Positions 35,784 through 47,900 of a DNA stretch of 64,000 nt are shown in pieces; positions within the stretch are counted from its first letter, which is position 1, and each line of letters opens with the position of its first letter. The notes beneath the pieces were generated by a model. The model worked only from the letters and a program-made list of their open reading frames with translations. It made no database searches and was not told the origin of the DNA. Source of the DNA: Ophiostoma sp. CBS 140.51. Its lineage: Eukaryota > Ascomycota > Sordariomycetes > Ophiostomatales > Ophiostomataceae. The position numbers were made by a program, and so were the translations under genes. The stretch lies in NCBI GenBank assembly GCA_029298735.1, contig JANSLP010000087.1, forward strand, positions 1-64,000. The letters run 5' to 3'.

Positions 35784-36582
35784 CTCTATCATCACCCATG
35801 TTCGTGTTTCCTACGATTGACTGCGGTAAGCCGTGCTGTGGCAGTCTCTAAACTGTCGCTATTTAACCCGGCGTAGACGTAAAAATACGAATTGAACAGA
35901 TCGCGTAAACGGTGATAAAACAAGGACGTATTTTGCTGGTCTGCACCTGCTGGCTTCAGCTGGACTGGCCACTTGCGTCAAAGTAGAGCGAAGTTTCAAG
36001 GTTTTATATAACGGACAACATTCAAGATTGAATCAGAACATTTTGAATTAAAAGTAAAACTCTTTTGCCAGAAACCATGCATCAATGAAAATCAATGAAA
36101 ATGCCTAATTCGTGCACATGAGGTGTCTCGTCACTTTCGACTAACAAGAGACTAGTCGCCCAGCGGTCCATGCTGGCCGGGACCCCAGAAAACCCCGGGT
36201 CTCTGCTTCAACGCACGAGGATTAGTGAGAATATGCTATTAGCACACTACTTGAATAGTCGATGATGATAAGTACCGAGTGTCGTTAGAATACGTAGTAG
36301 TGAACAAGTGCCGTGTAGTAGCATCCGTAGTAGCAAAGGTTGGATGTGATCGAATAAAGGTGTATTGTGAGATGTTGTTGGAGATACCGTTGGCATTTAA
36401 GAGGCACTCCAGCCCAGATATCATCACCATTGAGCTTCCATACGACCTTCAACAAAGACAACAATCGAAACCTTGACGAAGACGCACTGTTACAGGCACT
36501 GTTGGTTATCATTTTTTAAACAATCTCTGTTGTCGTTGTCGCCGTTTGACTAACAAAATGTGAACAGCATCACAGTCTCAAA
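35784..36582. other. Intergenic region before the F-box gene
   Basis: A/T-rich, with no coding region. Short direct repeats of ATCAATGAAA occur at about 36083-36103. A CCCCGGGTC-containing stretch at 36180-36202 can partly fold. Presumed 3' region of the small gene and promoter of the F-box gene. Confidence 0.6.
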
Positions 36583-38076
36583 ATGATTGCGTTTCTTGAC
36601 TTTTTTAAACGCAACTGGCGTAACTTTGGGGCCGAGAAAAGAGACAATGATTCGCTCGCGACACTGTCTACGATAGAAGAAAAGGGTCGCTCGTCTATGG
36701 CCCCTTGGCAGAAAAAGAGACTGCGCAATGAACGCGAATCAACTATGTACACCCTACCCACCGAGATTTTGGAGATGATTTTTAGCGACGCCGGTTCCAT
36801 CTCCCAGCGAATGGTCCGACAGACCTGCCGTCGATTTGCAGCAGTCATAACAAATATGGACGGCGACAGGGCTGACACGTGTTATAACCTGCGACATGGC
36901 TCTCGGCAGCTCTGGACATGCTCTGAATACGAACGGGAGCTCTGGGAGCGATGGACAGGGTCCTGGACATGCTTTGAAAATCTACCGGGTTTTTGGAAGG
37001 GATGGACAAAGCACTGGACAAGCTTAGATTATCGACAGGCATTCTGGGATCGATGGACAGAGCTCGTCCGGCGAGACGCCAATGACCTTTGTAACGGATG
37101 CAAAGAGTTTGACGAGTCCGGTCAGCTCGAGAAACAACTGGAGTGGCTCGATGAACCCCTGTGGTGCGATGGCTGCAAAAAGCATCACAAACGCGGCATG
37201 TTTTCGGCCTCGGAGCGCCGGGGCTGGCTCATACGTGAGTGTATTGGGCGCACAGGACGCATCAATGTCTGCCCACACTTTGGCCTCGCTTGGGACAAGT
37301 ATGCGCCTATCCGGCAGCGTCTTCATAATTCCTTCCGCGGGGCTGAATATCCTGTGCTTTCATGCACCAAAAAGGGATGCCACTGGAAGGGTTTTGAGTC
37401 AACCCATGCCGGCGGATGGCGACGGCAGCTCTGCTTTGGTATCCCAGAATACGCCGTTGTTGTGACGTGGGCAAATCGCCTTCCGGACACCAATACCAAC
37501 AAAGATACCGGCAGGCCGTCGACCACATCGATCCAGACGTTCCGGGACTTTGCCAACACGGTCAATACTGGATCTGGACCGCGTCTTTGTCCACACATGA
37601 GTTTCAACGACCTTCTTGCCCCGCTCCAGCCACCTTACTGTACCTGTCTCCCATACGACGAAGGAGGCCGTGATGAGTGTGGAAACGATACTTGGCCGCG
37701 CGAGCCCATCCTCAGTCGTAACGCAACCCACCACTGCGATAGCCATGATGCTCAACATACACGGCCAAAAGTGGAGGGTCTGCGCCATGCAGTGTTGTGC
37801 AAGGTCTGCTCCGCCCGGTTCTGCTGGAGAAAGCACGAAAGCACCATCCACCTTGAGTATGTCAACCTCATCTCGACTCTGGACCCGACAAGCCTCGAAT
37901 GGATTCGAAATCTCGATCCACACTCATGGGGCATCACCAAAGACAAAGAATCGAAACACGTGTACTGGTGCCCCGACAAAAACTGCAGGACCAACCGCCG
38001 ATGGAAGGCGCTGTACAGGCATCTAGAGAGGAAGCCGCAGCCGAGAAAAAACAAAGCACCGACAATGGCAAAATAG
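36583..38076 (+). CDS. F-box protein with a Trp-rich tandem repeat
   Basis: A single exon of 497 residues from ATG at 36583. The F-box lies at about 55-90 (TLPTEILEMIFSDAGSISQRMVRQTCRRF) and would bind Skp1 in an SCF ubiquitin ligase. Three exact-length 17-residue repeats follow at 111-161. Then come CxxC pairs (CNGCKEF, CDGCKKHHKRGMF), the segment ECIGRTGRINVCPHFGLAW and further Cys/His pairs (CTKKGCHWKG, CKVCSARFCW), a pattern common in large fungal F-box families where the C-terminal part is thought to recognise targets, perhaps through bound zinc. The substrate is unknown. Codon use is less biased than in the housekeeping genes, as expected for a lineage-expanded family. Confidence 0.85.
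   Translation: MIAFLDFFKRNWRNFGAEKRDNDSLATLSTIEEKGRSSMAPWQKKRLRNERESTMYTLPTEILEMIFSDAGSISQRMVRQTCRRFAAVITNMDGDRADTCYNLRHGSRQLWTCSEYERELWERWTGSWTCFENLPGFWKGWTKHWTSLDYRQAFWDRWTELVRRDANDLCNGCKEFDESGQLEKQLEWLDEPLWCDGCKKHHKRGMFSASERRGWLIRECIGRTGRINVCPHFGLAWDKYAPIRQRLHNSFRGAEYPVLSCTKKGCHWKGFESTHAGGWRRQLCFGIPEYAVVVTWANRLPDTNTNKDTGRPSTTSIQTFRDFANTVNTGSGPRLCPHMSFNDLLAPLQPPYCTCLPYDEGGRDECGNDTWPREPILSRNATHHCDSHDAQHTRPKVEGLRHAVLCKVCSARFCWRKHESTIHLEYVNLISTLDPTSLEWIRNLDPHSWGITKDKESKHVYWCPDKNCRTNRRWKALYRHLERKPQPRKNKAPTMAK
36913..37065 (+). repeat. Three 51-bp tandem repeats encoding a Trp-rich 17-residue unit
   Basis: Units start at 36913, 36964 and 37015 with TGGACATGC or TGGACAAGC and encode WTCSEYERELWERWTGS, WTCFENLPGFWKGWTKH and WTSLDYRQAFWDRWTEL. 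Four positions (W1, T2, W11, W14) are invariant, and spacing is exactly 51 bases. Confidence 0.9.
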
Positions 38077-38962
38077 CAGGGAAAGACTGACTGGCGCCGT
38101 CCTCCTACGAATGATGACGATGCTTGAAAAAGGCAGGCACTATGGGCTGCAAGAGGCAGAATCCCTGCGGCAACACTCATATCATCATTTGGGGAAGGAG
38201 CGATGCGCATTGTTTACGCTTCGATGAAGAGATACAAAAACAACCAAAATTCATCCCTTCTTGCGACCCTGAAAATATCTTTGTTTGTGTAGCAACAATA
38301 ACATCAAGCATTACCCACAATGAACAACACCACGACTATCAATATCAGAAAATACACCTCGCCGGCTCAAGGCCCCTACGAGTTATACAACATAAGATAA
38401 CCTCGTCCGTTCTTACTCTTCCGAAGATATCAAACGTCGTCAACATCAACAACAGCAACAGCATCAACACACGTCAACGATTCAACCATACACAACAAAA
38501 CTCATCTATTGTTGGTTTTGGATTCATACCGAGGCTCTTTTTTAGCAAAATCTCTCTTTGGCATTATTTGTCAACAAGCATCGGCCGCTGGTGGCACAAT
38601 CTCGTGTGCGGTGCATCCCGTCTTTGTTCTTGTTCTGGATGGGAGTTGGCAGAGGACGTTTTGGCCAGCCCTTGCGCCGACTGCGAGCTAATATGTGGTC
38701 CATCTTTGTTGCCATTCACTGTATAGTTCTGGTAGAACTTGGTTTATAGAATAGACATATTTGAATATCATTTTACTTTCACACGTGCATTGATTTATGG
38801 CCAATATTAAAGAGTGTCTGCAATGAACATTACTATTGCTATAAAAAAGAAGCTGTGTATAGAACATGTGAAAGGATCGTAGACTATCGATTTGGATAGC
38901 TTTTATACATGAAACAATGCTTTGAATTGATCGTATTTTCTTTGGATTTGACCTCCCAACCC
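38077..38962. other. Intergenic region between the F-box gene and pirin
   Basis: Two convergent 3' regions. An open frame at 38124-38726 has no coding bias and no ATG in good context. An AAC-rich stretch lies at 38440-38470. No gene is supported. Confidence 0.6.
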
Positions 38963-39922
38963 TCACGCAGTGTCAAGGACAACAACCTCAGCGTCAGCAC
39001 CACCGATGCTCTCAACCGTCAGCTTGTCGCCGGCGTTGACGAGATCAACAAAGGCACCGTCACCCTCGTCCAGGATGGCATCTTCACGGCCGTCCAGGCG
39101 AATGCGGGCACCGGGGCCGCCGTTGTTCTGGCGCTTGGTCGTCATCGGCAGGTGCACAAAGACCTTGCGCTTGTTGGCCTGCGTCACGGCACCGGGCTGG
39201 CCCAGACCGACAGTCCAAGAGGCCGTCTTCTGGGGTGCCAGCAGGGTCGCGCCCATACCAAAGTCGGCGTGGATGGGGATGGTGCCGGGGATCTTGGGCA
39301 CGGCCGCAGACTCCTCAGCAGCAGTGGCGTCTGGCCCGGCAGCGAGCGGGCTCAGAATGTTGACAAACTCGCCCTTCTCGGCGGCAGCACGCTTGGACTC
39401 GTCGTTGAAGTTGGCCGTATGGTAGTTGGGCGGCAGGCCGCGCTTCCATGGGACGGCCCAGATCTGCAGGAAATGCACAGTGTCCGTCTTGTGCTCGTTG
39501 AACTCGCTGTGGGCAATGCCCGTGCCGCCCGTGGTGAACTGCACGTCACCGCGCTTCACGCGGTAGAACTGGTCGGCATTGACACCCTCCTCTTGGCCCT
39601 TGCGGACCATGGAGTCGCGGTGTGTTAGCTCGCCCGAGATGCCGTAGCTGAAAATCTCAAAGTCGCGGTGCGGGTGTGTGGGGAAACCGGATTGCGGTGC
39701 CACGCGGTCCTCGTTGAGCACGCGCAGCGAGCCGAAGCTGCTGTACTTGGGGTTGTACCAGTCGGCAAAAGAAAAGGAGTGGTATGTGTTGAGCCAGCCA
39801 TGGTTGGAGTGACCGCGTGTCGACGAGCGATGCGGCTTGATGGAGGCATGGGGCAGACGGTGGGCAGTGGCCGCCGCCTTGGCGACGGTAGAGGCAGCAG
39901 CTTTGGCGGACATGTCTGTCAT
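38963..39922 (-). CDS. Pirin-family cupin protein
   Basis: One minus-strand frame of 319 residues from MTDMSAKAAAS. A longer frame upstream runs through simple repeats and lacks an obvious conserved extension, so the shorter start was chosen; the ATG at 39913 (MSAK) is also possible. The N-terminal cupin carries the metal ligands of pirins: His residues of FPTHPHRDFEIFSYG and the later HSE of GTGIAHSEFNEH. The segment HGWLNTYHSFSFADWYNP is a family hallmark. The C-terminal cupin follows (GLPPNYHTANF to the end). Pirins bind Fe in the nucleus or cytosol; some have quercetinase activity and some act as transcription cofactors. Here the role is undetermined. The leader contains GAA repeats and a duplicated GGGATGTTGGCG (39960-39983). 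Confidence 0.93.
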   Translation of the reverse strand: MTDMSAKAAASTVAKAAATAHRLPHASIKPHRSSTRGHSNHGWLNTYHSFSFADWYNPKYSSFGSLRVLNEDRVAPQSGFPTHPHRDFEIFSYGISGELTHRDSMVRKGQEEGVNADQFYRVKRGDVQFTTGGTGIAHSEFNEHKTDTVHFLQIWAVPWKRGLPPNYHTANFNDESKRAAAEKGEFVNILSPLAAGPDATAAEESAAVPKIPGTIPIHADFGMGATLLAPQKTASWTVGLGQPGAVTQANKRKVFVHLPMTTKRQNNGGPGARIRLDGREDAILDEGDGAFVDLVNAGDKLTVESIGGADAEVVVLDTA

Positions 39923-41221
39923 TGTAGAAGAGGAGAGGAGAGAAGAAGAAGAAGAAGCCGGGATGTTGGCGGGGATGTTGGCGGTTTTTATGTTTTTAAA
40001 GCTGATCTGTGTTAGTCTGCTTTTCGGGTGGTGTCGATGCGAGCTGTTGAGAGTTGAGCTTGCTTGTGTTGATTTGGTTGTTAAAGCTTTTATCCAATTT
40101 CTTGGTTGGTTGTGATTTTGATGATGAGATCTGAGAAAAAGCAAAACCCAACAAGTCGGAAGGCGACTCCTCTTTTTATAGATCTTGTCCACCAGATCGA
40201 GATTCGTCGAGAAGCTGCTCGGCACTCGCTTTGTCGACGATGCTAAATCCACAAACAGATTTCTAGTGTGTTAGTCTTTTAGTGGTCATCACCACCAATC
40301 GGCCAGACTTGGGGGGGCTGGCCCAATTGAGCTTCTGTAAGTATCTGTAAGCATACCGAAATAAAATGGCCGTTGAAGCAAGCTAGAACCAAGCTGTTGG
40401 AGGGCGGGGACTGGTCAGAAAGTGGTCAAAGGCTGGCTGGAACGGCTGGAACGGCCGTAGAGTCCACTAAGCCTCCTCAGCTTCAGCACGCCGAAAATGC
40501 ACCTTATTGTCCATTTGTCGAGCATGACAATAGCCGGAGGGACCTTCCAGATACGACCAAAATCGCTGGCAGTAGGCTGTAGATGCGGCTATCGTGGTTG
40601 GCTAAACAGTTGGCTAGGGCCTGCAGCTATTACTTGATGCTGACAATCATATTTGCTGGGCGATTTTTTCAGCTGACTAAGGTGTTAGCTTTTTCTACTT
40701 CGATGTGGTACATTGATATGCACGTAATTTGTGTGGGGAAACAAGTACCTTTTGAATGCAACAGCTTTTTCCCTCTTCTCAAACTCTTTCAAACTCGAGT
40801 TCCTGGGCGTTCCTGACTGCGACGAAAATCGTCGGATCCGACGCATGCATGAGGGCGCTGATTGGGACAAGTTGTCAAGAAAAAAACTGTAAATTCAAGC
40901 GTGCAAAATATTCTGAAGGGTCGCCTGCAAGGCTGACCAATGAACAGAAATGAGTATGCCAAAAAGAGATATGCCAAAACGTAAACTATGCGCCACTATC
41001 TAAAACGTAGCAGGAAAGTCAAACAAAAATCAAAGAGAGAACGCCTGCTCATCAATGTACAAAATGCAATATGCCGTGCGCAGAGCTTGCTGTTCAGAGG
41101 CTCTGGGATGCCGTATTCATCTTCTCTGGTCGTGTGTGAAGAAACGCCCAGACGAAGGACGATATGGGAAAGGTCGAAGAACGACCGGGGAACAGTCGCA
41201 GAACGGTCGAGATCACATCGA
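39923..41221. other. Intergenic region between pirin and the PQ-loop gene
   Basis: Promoter and leader of pirin on the left and 3' region of the PQ-loop gene on the right, with about 600 bases in between having no recognisable element. Open frames here are non-coding in composition. Confidence 0.6.
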
Positions 41222-42434
41222 TTAGACGGTGCCGTAGGCCGATGCCTGGCCGTTGGTGGATGCGCCAGTAGTGGGCTTGACGTTGCGCTTCGGCGCGTAC
41301 AGGCGGAACTGGAAGAAGATGACGAGGTCCTCGACAATGGTGCCGAGCGAGCCCAGAAGCCAGGGCAGAGCGTTGAGCAGGTACTTCTTGTCCTGAGAGT
41401 AAGCCACCAGGCTGGCACCGTAGGTGAAGTTGCCCGTCAGCGACAGCAAAAAGAAGAGGAGCGCCAGGCCCTCGCACGACTTCTCGCGGTAGTTCTTGAC
41501 AATCTGCGGGATGCGGGCACACAGGTAGAACACGGCGCTGAAGTAGCCCAGGGCCAGACCAATCTTGGCGTAGACGTCGTCCTCCTTGGGCGCCGGGCCA
41601 ACCTCTACAGGATCCGAGCCATCCCATGCGCCCATGCGGTACGACGCAAAGTAGCCCAGCGCACCCACAATCCACACAGCCACCAGGCTCAACGTGTTAT
41701 GCAGCCACGGGTTGTTGTCGGGGGTCTCGTCTTCGCCGGTAATGATGCGGCGCAGGGGGTCCAGGTTGGACTCGGAGCGGCGGGTCGAGTGGCGACGGTG
41801 CGAGCCGGGGAGGCCGATGCTGGAGCTGCGGCGGCGGGCCAGGAGCGGGCTGTCGTCCTCGTCCTCCTCGCCGCCCTCCTCGGGGAACACCTCCTCACTC
41901 ACATCGTCACTGTTAACACCCGCCACGGCCGTGGACGAGCTCCGCCGCCGCGAGCGGTCCTGGCGCAGAAGGCGGTCCCGGCGAGCAGTCTTTGCGTTGT
42001 AGTAGAGGCACTGGGTAATGAGGACGGCGTCGGCGATACAAAAATAGCAGGCAAGGGCCACGGCCGTCGGTGCGAGGCCGGTCCAGAGGGCACCCGAAAG
42101 GTTGGTAACGTCGCCGAGAAGCCAGACAAAGAGGAAGGCCATCGAGAGGCCCTCAGCGCTCTGGCTCTTGTAGTTCTGGATCAGTTGGGGGAGCTGTTGT
42201 CGGGTGTGTTAGTAGACGTCACGAGTCACATGTCACCTCGAGCAAACCAAAGCAACCCAAAGCACATACCAATAGACAGATCCATGCTGTCAAGCTCACG
42301 CTGCCAAATATGCCGGAAAGTGCATCCTGGATAGTCGGTTCTGGCTGGCTACCCCTCGTCTGAAGTGCGGTGGCAGCGACAGCTGCGGAACGAGCAGCGA
42401 GCGTGGCAGCTGCTGATACGCGAAATGCCACCAT
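41222..42434 (-). CDS. PQ-loop vacuolar/lysosomal cationic amino acid transporter (Ypq/PQLC2-like)
   Basis: Minus-strand exons 42270-42434 and 41222-42193 (76-bp intron, GTATGT donor, AACAG acceptor, phase 0) give 378 residues. Two PQ-loop repeats are present: LLPQLIQNYKSQSAEGLS (about 55-72) and ARIPQIVKNYREKSCEGLAL (about 281-300), each followed by hydrophobic segments, for about seven membrane helices in total. A basic, Ser-rich then acidic cytoplasmic loop of about 100 residues separates them. Family members Ypq1-3 and human PQLC2 export lysine and arginine from the vacuole or lysosome. The loop includes DDSPLL, an acidic dileucine-type signal that could mediate vacuolar sorting, which is an inference. 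The gene diverges from the nuclease at 43849. Confidence 0.92.
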
Positions 42435-43848
42435 CACGGCGGCTGTGATTAAATGCGAAGATGCAGGCGTATGTCGACCGAGTCCTCTGAGAAAGGAGTC
42501 AGAGGAAAGAGGAGGAAGAAGGCAGCACGCGAGGTGGAAGATAAGGAGCTGGGCGCCTGAAGCTCAGGTGACGAAAGCGGAAAGGGCGAGCGAGCGATTG
42601 TTGCAGTTCCCGAGGCAGGTGCAGGCCGGCCGCTCTTGCTCTTGAGAAGAAGGGAAAGAGTGCGGGCGTGACACAAAAGGAAGTTGCGACGGAGGCCGTT
42701 CGTTTGTGTGACCGATACTCGGGGCGTTGGAAGTAAAGGAGCGACAAATTTGCTCCCAGTCTTTTTTAAAAAAAAATTTGCAATGAGGTTTAGGAGTGAG
42801 CAAAAGCTTTGAGTCAAAGGGAGAAAGAGGAGAAAAAAGAACCTGTGGCGATGCAGCGTTATCGCGCGCCAAAAGGCACAAGAGCCTAGGCAAAGATAAG
42901 AGATAAATCAACGAACGGATGACCGCCTCAAACGCAGGGAAAAATCCAAGACGGCAGGACCGAAGGGCAGGCGCCCCCTCAGCGGGACCTGGGGTTTCCT
43001 AATTGGAAACTAGCGGCTGCCAGGCTCGACCAGGAAATTCCGAGTACCGTGCCCTTCCTGTCTGCGCACTATACGACGTCACGGGACGAAGCAACTGCGA
43101 CAGCATCTGATCCTGCAGCAAATATTATCGGCGAAAGACACGAGAAAATGACTTATTGCTCACGAGACATCTTACTTTGTAGATGAGGTTGCTCACGATT
43201 GCAAGTTGAGCCAGCCACATCCCATCGGGGTCAGCCTATTTGGATCAAAGCGACGGCTATTTTCGGTGACCCGGCTGAGCCTGGTTCGCCTGGTACACGA
43301 GACTCGCAGGCGAGCGCACAGTGCGCCATGTACCTTTTTCGCACGTGTATTAGCGCCGCCTCCCATTCGCTCAACTCTCATTCGCTCAGTGCAGCCTACA
43401 CTGCCTGCAAGGCACAGCTGTCCGTCCTGCACTTGTTCCTCTAGCAACTCTCACAGCAGGAGCTATCGGCAGCCAGTCAGACAACAGCGGGAAGCAGCTT
43501 CTGTAACAAGAGCTATCAGCCCTACCTTTCACGCAGAGGAGCTTCGAAGGAAGCGACGACTTGACGAACGCATAATAAAAGGCAAGAGCTCCCCGGTAAA
43601 TCGATTCAAAAGGAAAGCGCTTCCTGCCGTAGTACAACGTGTGCATAACCAGCCTGTTGCCGTTTTCCAGGACGTCGTTGCATTTCGCTCGATTTCTCCC
43701 TGCCGATCGTCTCTCCCTCATTCATCCCGTCTTCAACCTCAGATTGAAGACACAACGTCACAACTCACAACTTCTCGCAAACGATCAGACGAAACAACGA
43801 TCCGATCATACCCACAGCTCAACGAACACACACTTTTCTTCTCACATT
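42435..43848. other. Shared promoter region of the PQ-loop and nuclease genes
   Basis: A 1.4-kb divergent promoter. The right half reads as open in one frame for over 200 codons (43206-43916), but it has no ATG start, its codon use is unlike real genes, and it runs into the nuclease signal-peptide exon in another frame. It is treated as leader. No other element is recognised. Confidence 0.55.
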
Positions 43849-44999
43849 ATGAAGCTCTCTGTGCCCCTGCTAGCAGGCACCGCGGTGCTGCCCAGCGTGG
43901 CAGCTTGGGGAGGTAAGATAGTGAGATAATGTTGGATGAGATTGTGTTTGACGGCATTTGGCCGTGGTTCAGAATGGACTGCTCTCCTAAGCTTGTGGCC
44001 TTTATATACATGAATACAGGTCCCGAACTTGTCTCTTTCTAACAATTTCCCCCTCCAGGCTTTGGGCACATCACCATCGCCTATGTCGCCAGCAGCTTCG
44101 TCCAAGACAAGACAGCTACCTACTTCCAGACGCTCCTGCGCAACGAGTCCTCCGACTACCTCGCCAACGTTGCGACCTGGGCGGACAGTATCCGGTACAC
44201 CAAATGGGGTCACTTCACGGGGCCATTCCACTTTATTGATGCCAAAGACGACCCGCCCAACAGCTGCGACGTCATCATGGAGCGCGACTGCAAGGCCGAG
44301 GGCTGCGTTATCTCGGCGCTCCAGAACTACACGTCACGGCTGGTTGACTCGGACGACAAGCTGCCGCCCTGGGAACATGAGCAGGCGGCCAAGTTTATCG
44401 TCCACTTTGTTAGCGACCTGCATCAGCCGCTGCACACAGAGGACGTCGCCAAGGGCGGCAACGGCATCCACGTCAAGTTTGATAACAAGTTCTTGAACCT
44501 ACATCACGTATGGGACACGAGCATTCTCGAGAAGCTCGTGGGCGGCGTTAGGGGCTCGCCGTACGGCGCGGCGCAGAAGCTGGCGGACCAGCTCGTGGCG
44601 GACATTCGCGGCGGCAAGTATGCGTCGGAGAGCAAGACCTGGCTGGACGGCATCAGCATCGGCGACGTGGAGGGCACGGCACTCACCTGGGCGCGTGAGA
44701 GCAACGCATACGTTTGCACGCATGGTAAGTGAAGATCAGGAACGAAGACTATATGTGGACATCCACCGGGTGGTTCCTGCTCTTGACAACGGTCAGCTAA
44801 CCTCTTCTTCTCTTTTATTTTGTTTACAGTTCTTCCCCAGGGTCCTAAGGCGATCGTGGGCCAGGAGCTTGGCTCCAGCTACTACGACGATGCGGCACCG
44901 GTCGTCGAGATCCAGGTGGCGCGGGCTGGATACCGCCTCGCGGCCTACCTTGACCTTCTCGCTGCCAAGGTTGGCACGAGCAAGATCGGCGAGTTGTAA
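43849..44999 (+). CDS. Secreted S1/P1-type zinc nuclease
   Basis: Three exons, 43849-43912, 44059-44724 and 44830-44999, all phase 1 with GTAAGA/GTAAGT donors and CAG/ACAG acceptors, encode 299 residues. A signal peptide (residues 1-19) would be cleaved before Trp20, making Trp the mature N-terminus as required in S1/P1 enzymes, where its amino group binds zinc. The other ligands are in place: His of WGGFGH, Asp of TWADSIRY, His of GPFHFID, His/Asp/His of FIVHFVSDLHQPLH, and His/Asp of NLHHVWDTS. The enzyme cleaves single-stranded RNA and DNA to 5'-mononucleotides and removes 3'-phosphates, probably for phosphate or nucleotide scavenging outside the cell. Length and architecture are normal. 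Confidence 0.95.
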
Positions 45000-47900
45000 A
45001 AGGGGCCATGTTTATGTTTCCTGTAGGAGTCAGAGTGGGGGGGGGATCTTCGCGTATACGTGAGCGCTTTTATATGTGTTATGGGGACAATGGGTTGCCG
45101 TTCTGTGTTGGACGGTTAGTGATGTGAGTATGTGTTTATGGGTCAACGACTGCTACTTTGTCTGTTTGCTGCTTTGTTGTATGCTTATGTTATCTTTTTA
45201 TCTGCTTCTTGGAACGAGAATGATAGAATCATAGGGTTGTTTTATGCATGAAGGGAAGGGGCCACTTTGAATATATCGATATGTCCGTTTCTGGTCCTGC
45301 AAAACCCGGTCAGTTTTTGTGATGTTATGAAACTGCAGCATGTGCTGATCACCACGTTGATCGACGAAAGGGTCTTGGGAGGTCTTGGGGGTCACTCAGA
45401 TCGGATGAAAGTGGGACACATTGTGCTCGCCGAGGGCAGAGTCGCATGTGTACGGAGTATGTCATGACTCTCTTTTTGAAATGCCAAGATCGAGAGAAAG
45501 TGTCGAGGTTGCGTTTGTGTAATTTTGTTGATGCTTGAATGTTTTGTGTCCATGTCAAATCCGGCGATATGTCCTGCTTTATTATTCTTTCTCTCTTCCA
45601 TGGTGTTGCTTTCGTCCGACAGTTATGGACAGCACACGACAAGAACTCGGAGCTCGGCACGGCCAAACTCTCGTAACCTTTTAGTAAAGCAACTTTTCCT
45701 TGCCTTTCTATCGCACTAGTCGTTTGTGTATGAGGCACAATGTCAACAATGTCAGGAGACATCAGAACTTACGGAGTAGTCACGATTAAACACTTGTCTT
45801 GGGACAAGCCCTACGGCTAAGACGGCACCGACCGTGTGGATGAGCTTGATGGGTCTTGACATTTTCGTGACATTTCTTAACACTTTTCTTGTTGCATCGC
45901 GAGAGGGTGCATCAGCCCCCGCCAGAAACAGAAACAGAAACGTCAAGAAAACACAAAGGAACAAATCAGGAAGAACGAAAAGGAACGCTGACATCTGAAG
46001 TGGGAAGTCTCCGTAGCTTCTGAGACCCGCCAATGGGGGATACGAGGACTTGAAGGAGGACTCAAGGAGTGTCAGAGGTTTGACAGTATTGTCAGTATGG
46101 GTGGAGAGACTGTGGGTAGAGGTCGAGTCGGTGGTGGAGGACAGAAGCCTTTCCAACTGGAGACTTCTGACACTCGCCAAGGGAAATTACGACAAGGGGG
46201 AACAGATGAAAACAGATGAAGCAGCAGACAAAATGGGGACGAAATGGGGACAATTTTGTGAGAGAAATGATCTGAAGCAGGGAAGGTGAGAAGAACAGAC
46301 GGCGACAGGAGGGAAAAAAAAGAGAGGGAAAAGAAAGAGAAGACGAGAAATCAAACAGGAAGGTCGAGTGGCAGGTTGTATGGACAGAACTGGAAACACT
46401 GGAAACACTGTTTCAGGACCTACGGCCAGGGGGACCAGGGAGAATGACGTTTTATGTCAATGTTTTGTGTGAGGCAACTGAAGAGATGAGAAGTCATGGA
46501 GAAACAGAAAGTACGATTACGAGGAGATGAGAGAGAAAAGGACGAAAGAAGGACGGCGCTTCATGTCGGTGTACTTGGGCCTGGCCGCCCGAACTCGACA
46601 CTCCGATGACAAGGAAGGTGAGAGCAGCCACAGGCAGCAGAAAAATGCGATGAAGTCTGTAGGTGGAAGATAAACGAATGAAAGTTCGATGAAAGAAAAA
46701 AAGAAAATAAAAGACAACGACAGACGAGGTCAGCCTGGCTATTCGGCTCACCGCATAAACGCCGCACACGCAGGCTCATGGGATCGCCGCACAGAGACGG
46801 GAAGCAGAGGCTCAGCGTCAATCTTAGGAACACAGCATTTATGTCACCAACAATGTACTTTTTGTCTATCGCCTATGGCGCTTCATTGCTCAGAACGCAT
46901 GATGTTTGGGCACATCATCCTCTTGTTATTTCCCTTATTCTTCCGATTTACTGGACACGGCATCCCAGATGCGCGATATACTTCCTGGTGAACCAGAACC
47001 AGCAGTATGAGATCAATGTTCTTTGTAAAGAGTAAAACAGAAAAGAGCACAGGTCGAGGATCGCTGGGTAGATGGACAAAACAGAGCATCGCCATCACAT
47101 CCGCGCATCAACAATCAACACAGCCAGCCGATCGCAGTGAACATTGAACGCCGTGGTCCAGCTCGAGTTCACGGCATAGACGCCGACATCCAGTGGGCTT
47201 GTTTTTTCTGTCTGACTTGTGATGTTGGCATGTCTCGTAATCTTTATTTCCTTCTTCGTCTTTCTTTTTTCTTTCTTTCTTTCTTTTTTCACCTTCATTC
47301 AATTGTCTTCCATAGCCTGCTTCACTTCTCTCGTACTCGTAATTCGTCCTCTTCCTTTCCCTCTCACTGTCCTCCCCATCTCCCTTCCACTCCTGAGCGC
47401 TTACTTGTGTCCACAAACTCTGGTCGAACATGTCTCATCGACGCTCAGGGTGCGAAACCCAACACGCCTGAGGCCCTGGTTCCAGGCCCCTGGTCGTGCC
47501 ACTGTGCGGCCCAGCCCACTCGCGTGTCAACATTGTCAACATGACCCTAAAAGAGCCCTAAAATTTCTCTAAATCCCTCCAAAAGGCCACTAACTGCGCG
47601 CTCAGCACTCTAAAGACCCGCTGTAAGCTGCCCTGACAGGTGCGCGGTGCACCTGGTAGCTCCTTCCCCTGATCTGCGCCAGAATTACACACATTGACCA
47701 ATCGCAGTGCCCCAAAGTTTAAACTAGTGGGGCGGTCCCAGCACTTTGCCTCGTCTGCCTCGTGAAGAGTCCCAAGTGCCCGGTGCAGACACCCCTGCAC
47801 CTTCCCCGTCAACCTCTAACAGTTCGAGCCGCATCGACGTCAAGCGAAAACAATGCGCCCCCAAAAATTCAGGGGTCTTCTGTCTCTCTTCTCCATTCTA

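Noticed and set aside
40988..42334. 448-codon frame antisense to the PQ-loop gene
   Set aside because: It overlaps a clear two-exon transporter and spans its intron; composition is that of an antisense shadow.
43206..43916. 236-codon frame upstream of the nuclease
   Set aside because: It begins at TTG, not ATG, runs through the nuclease signal exon in a different frame, and has weak codon bias.
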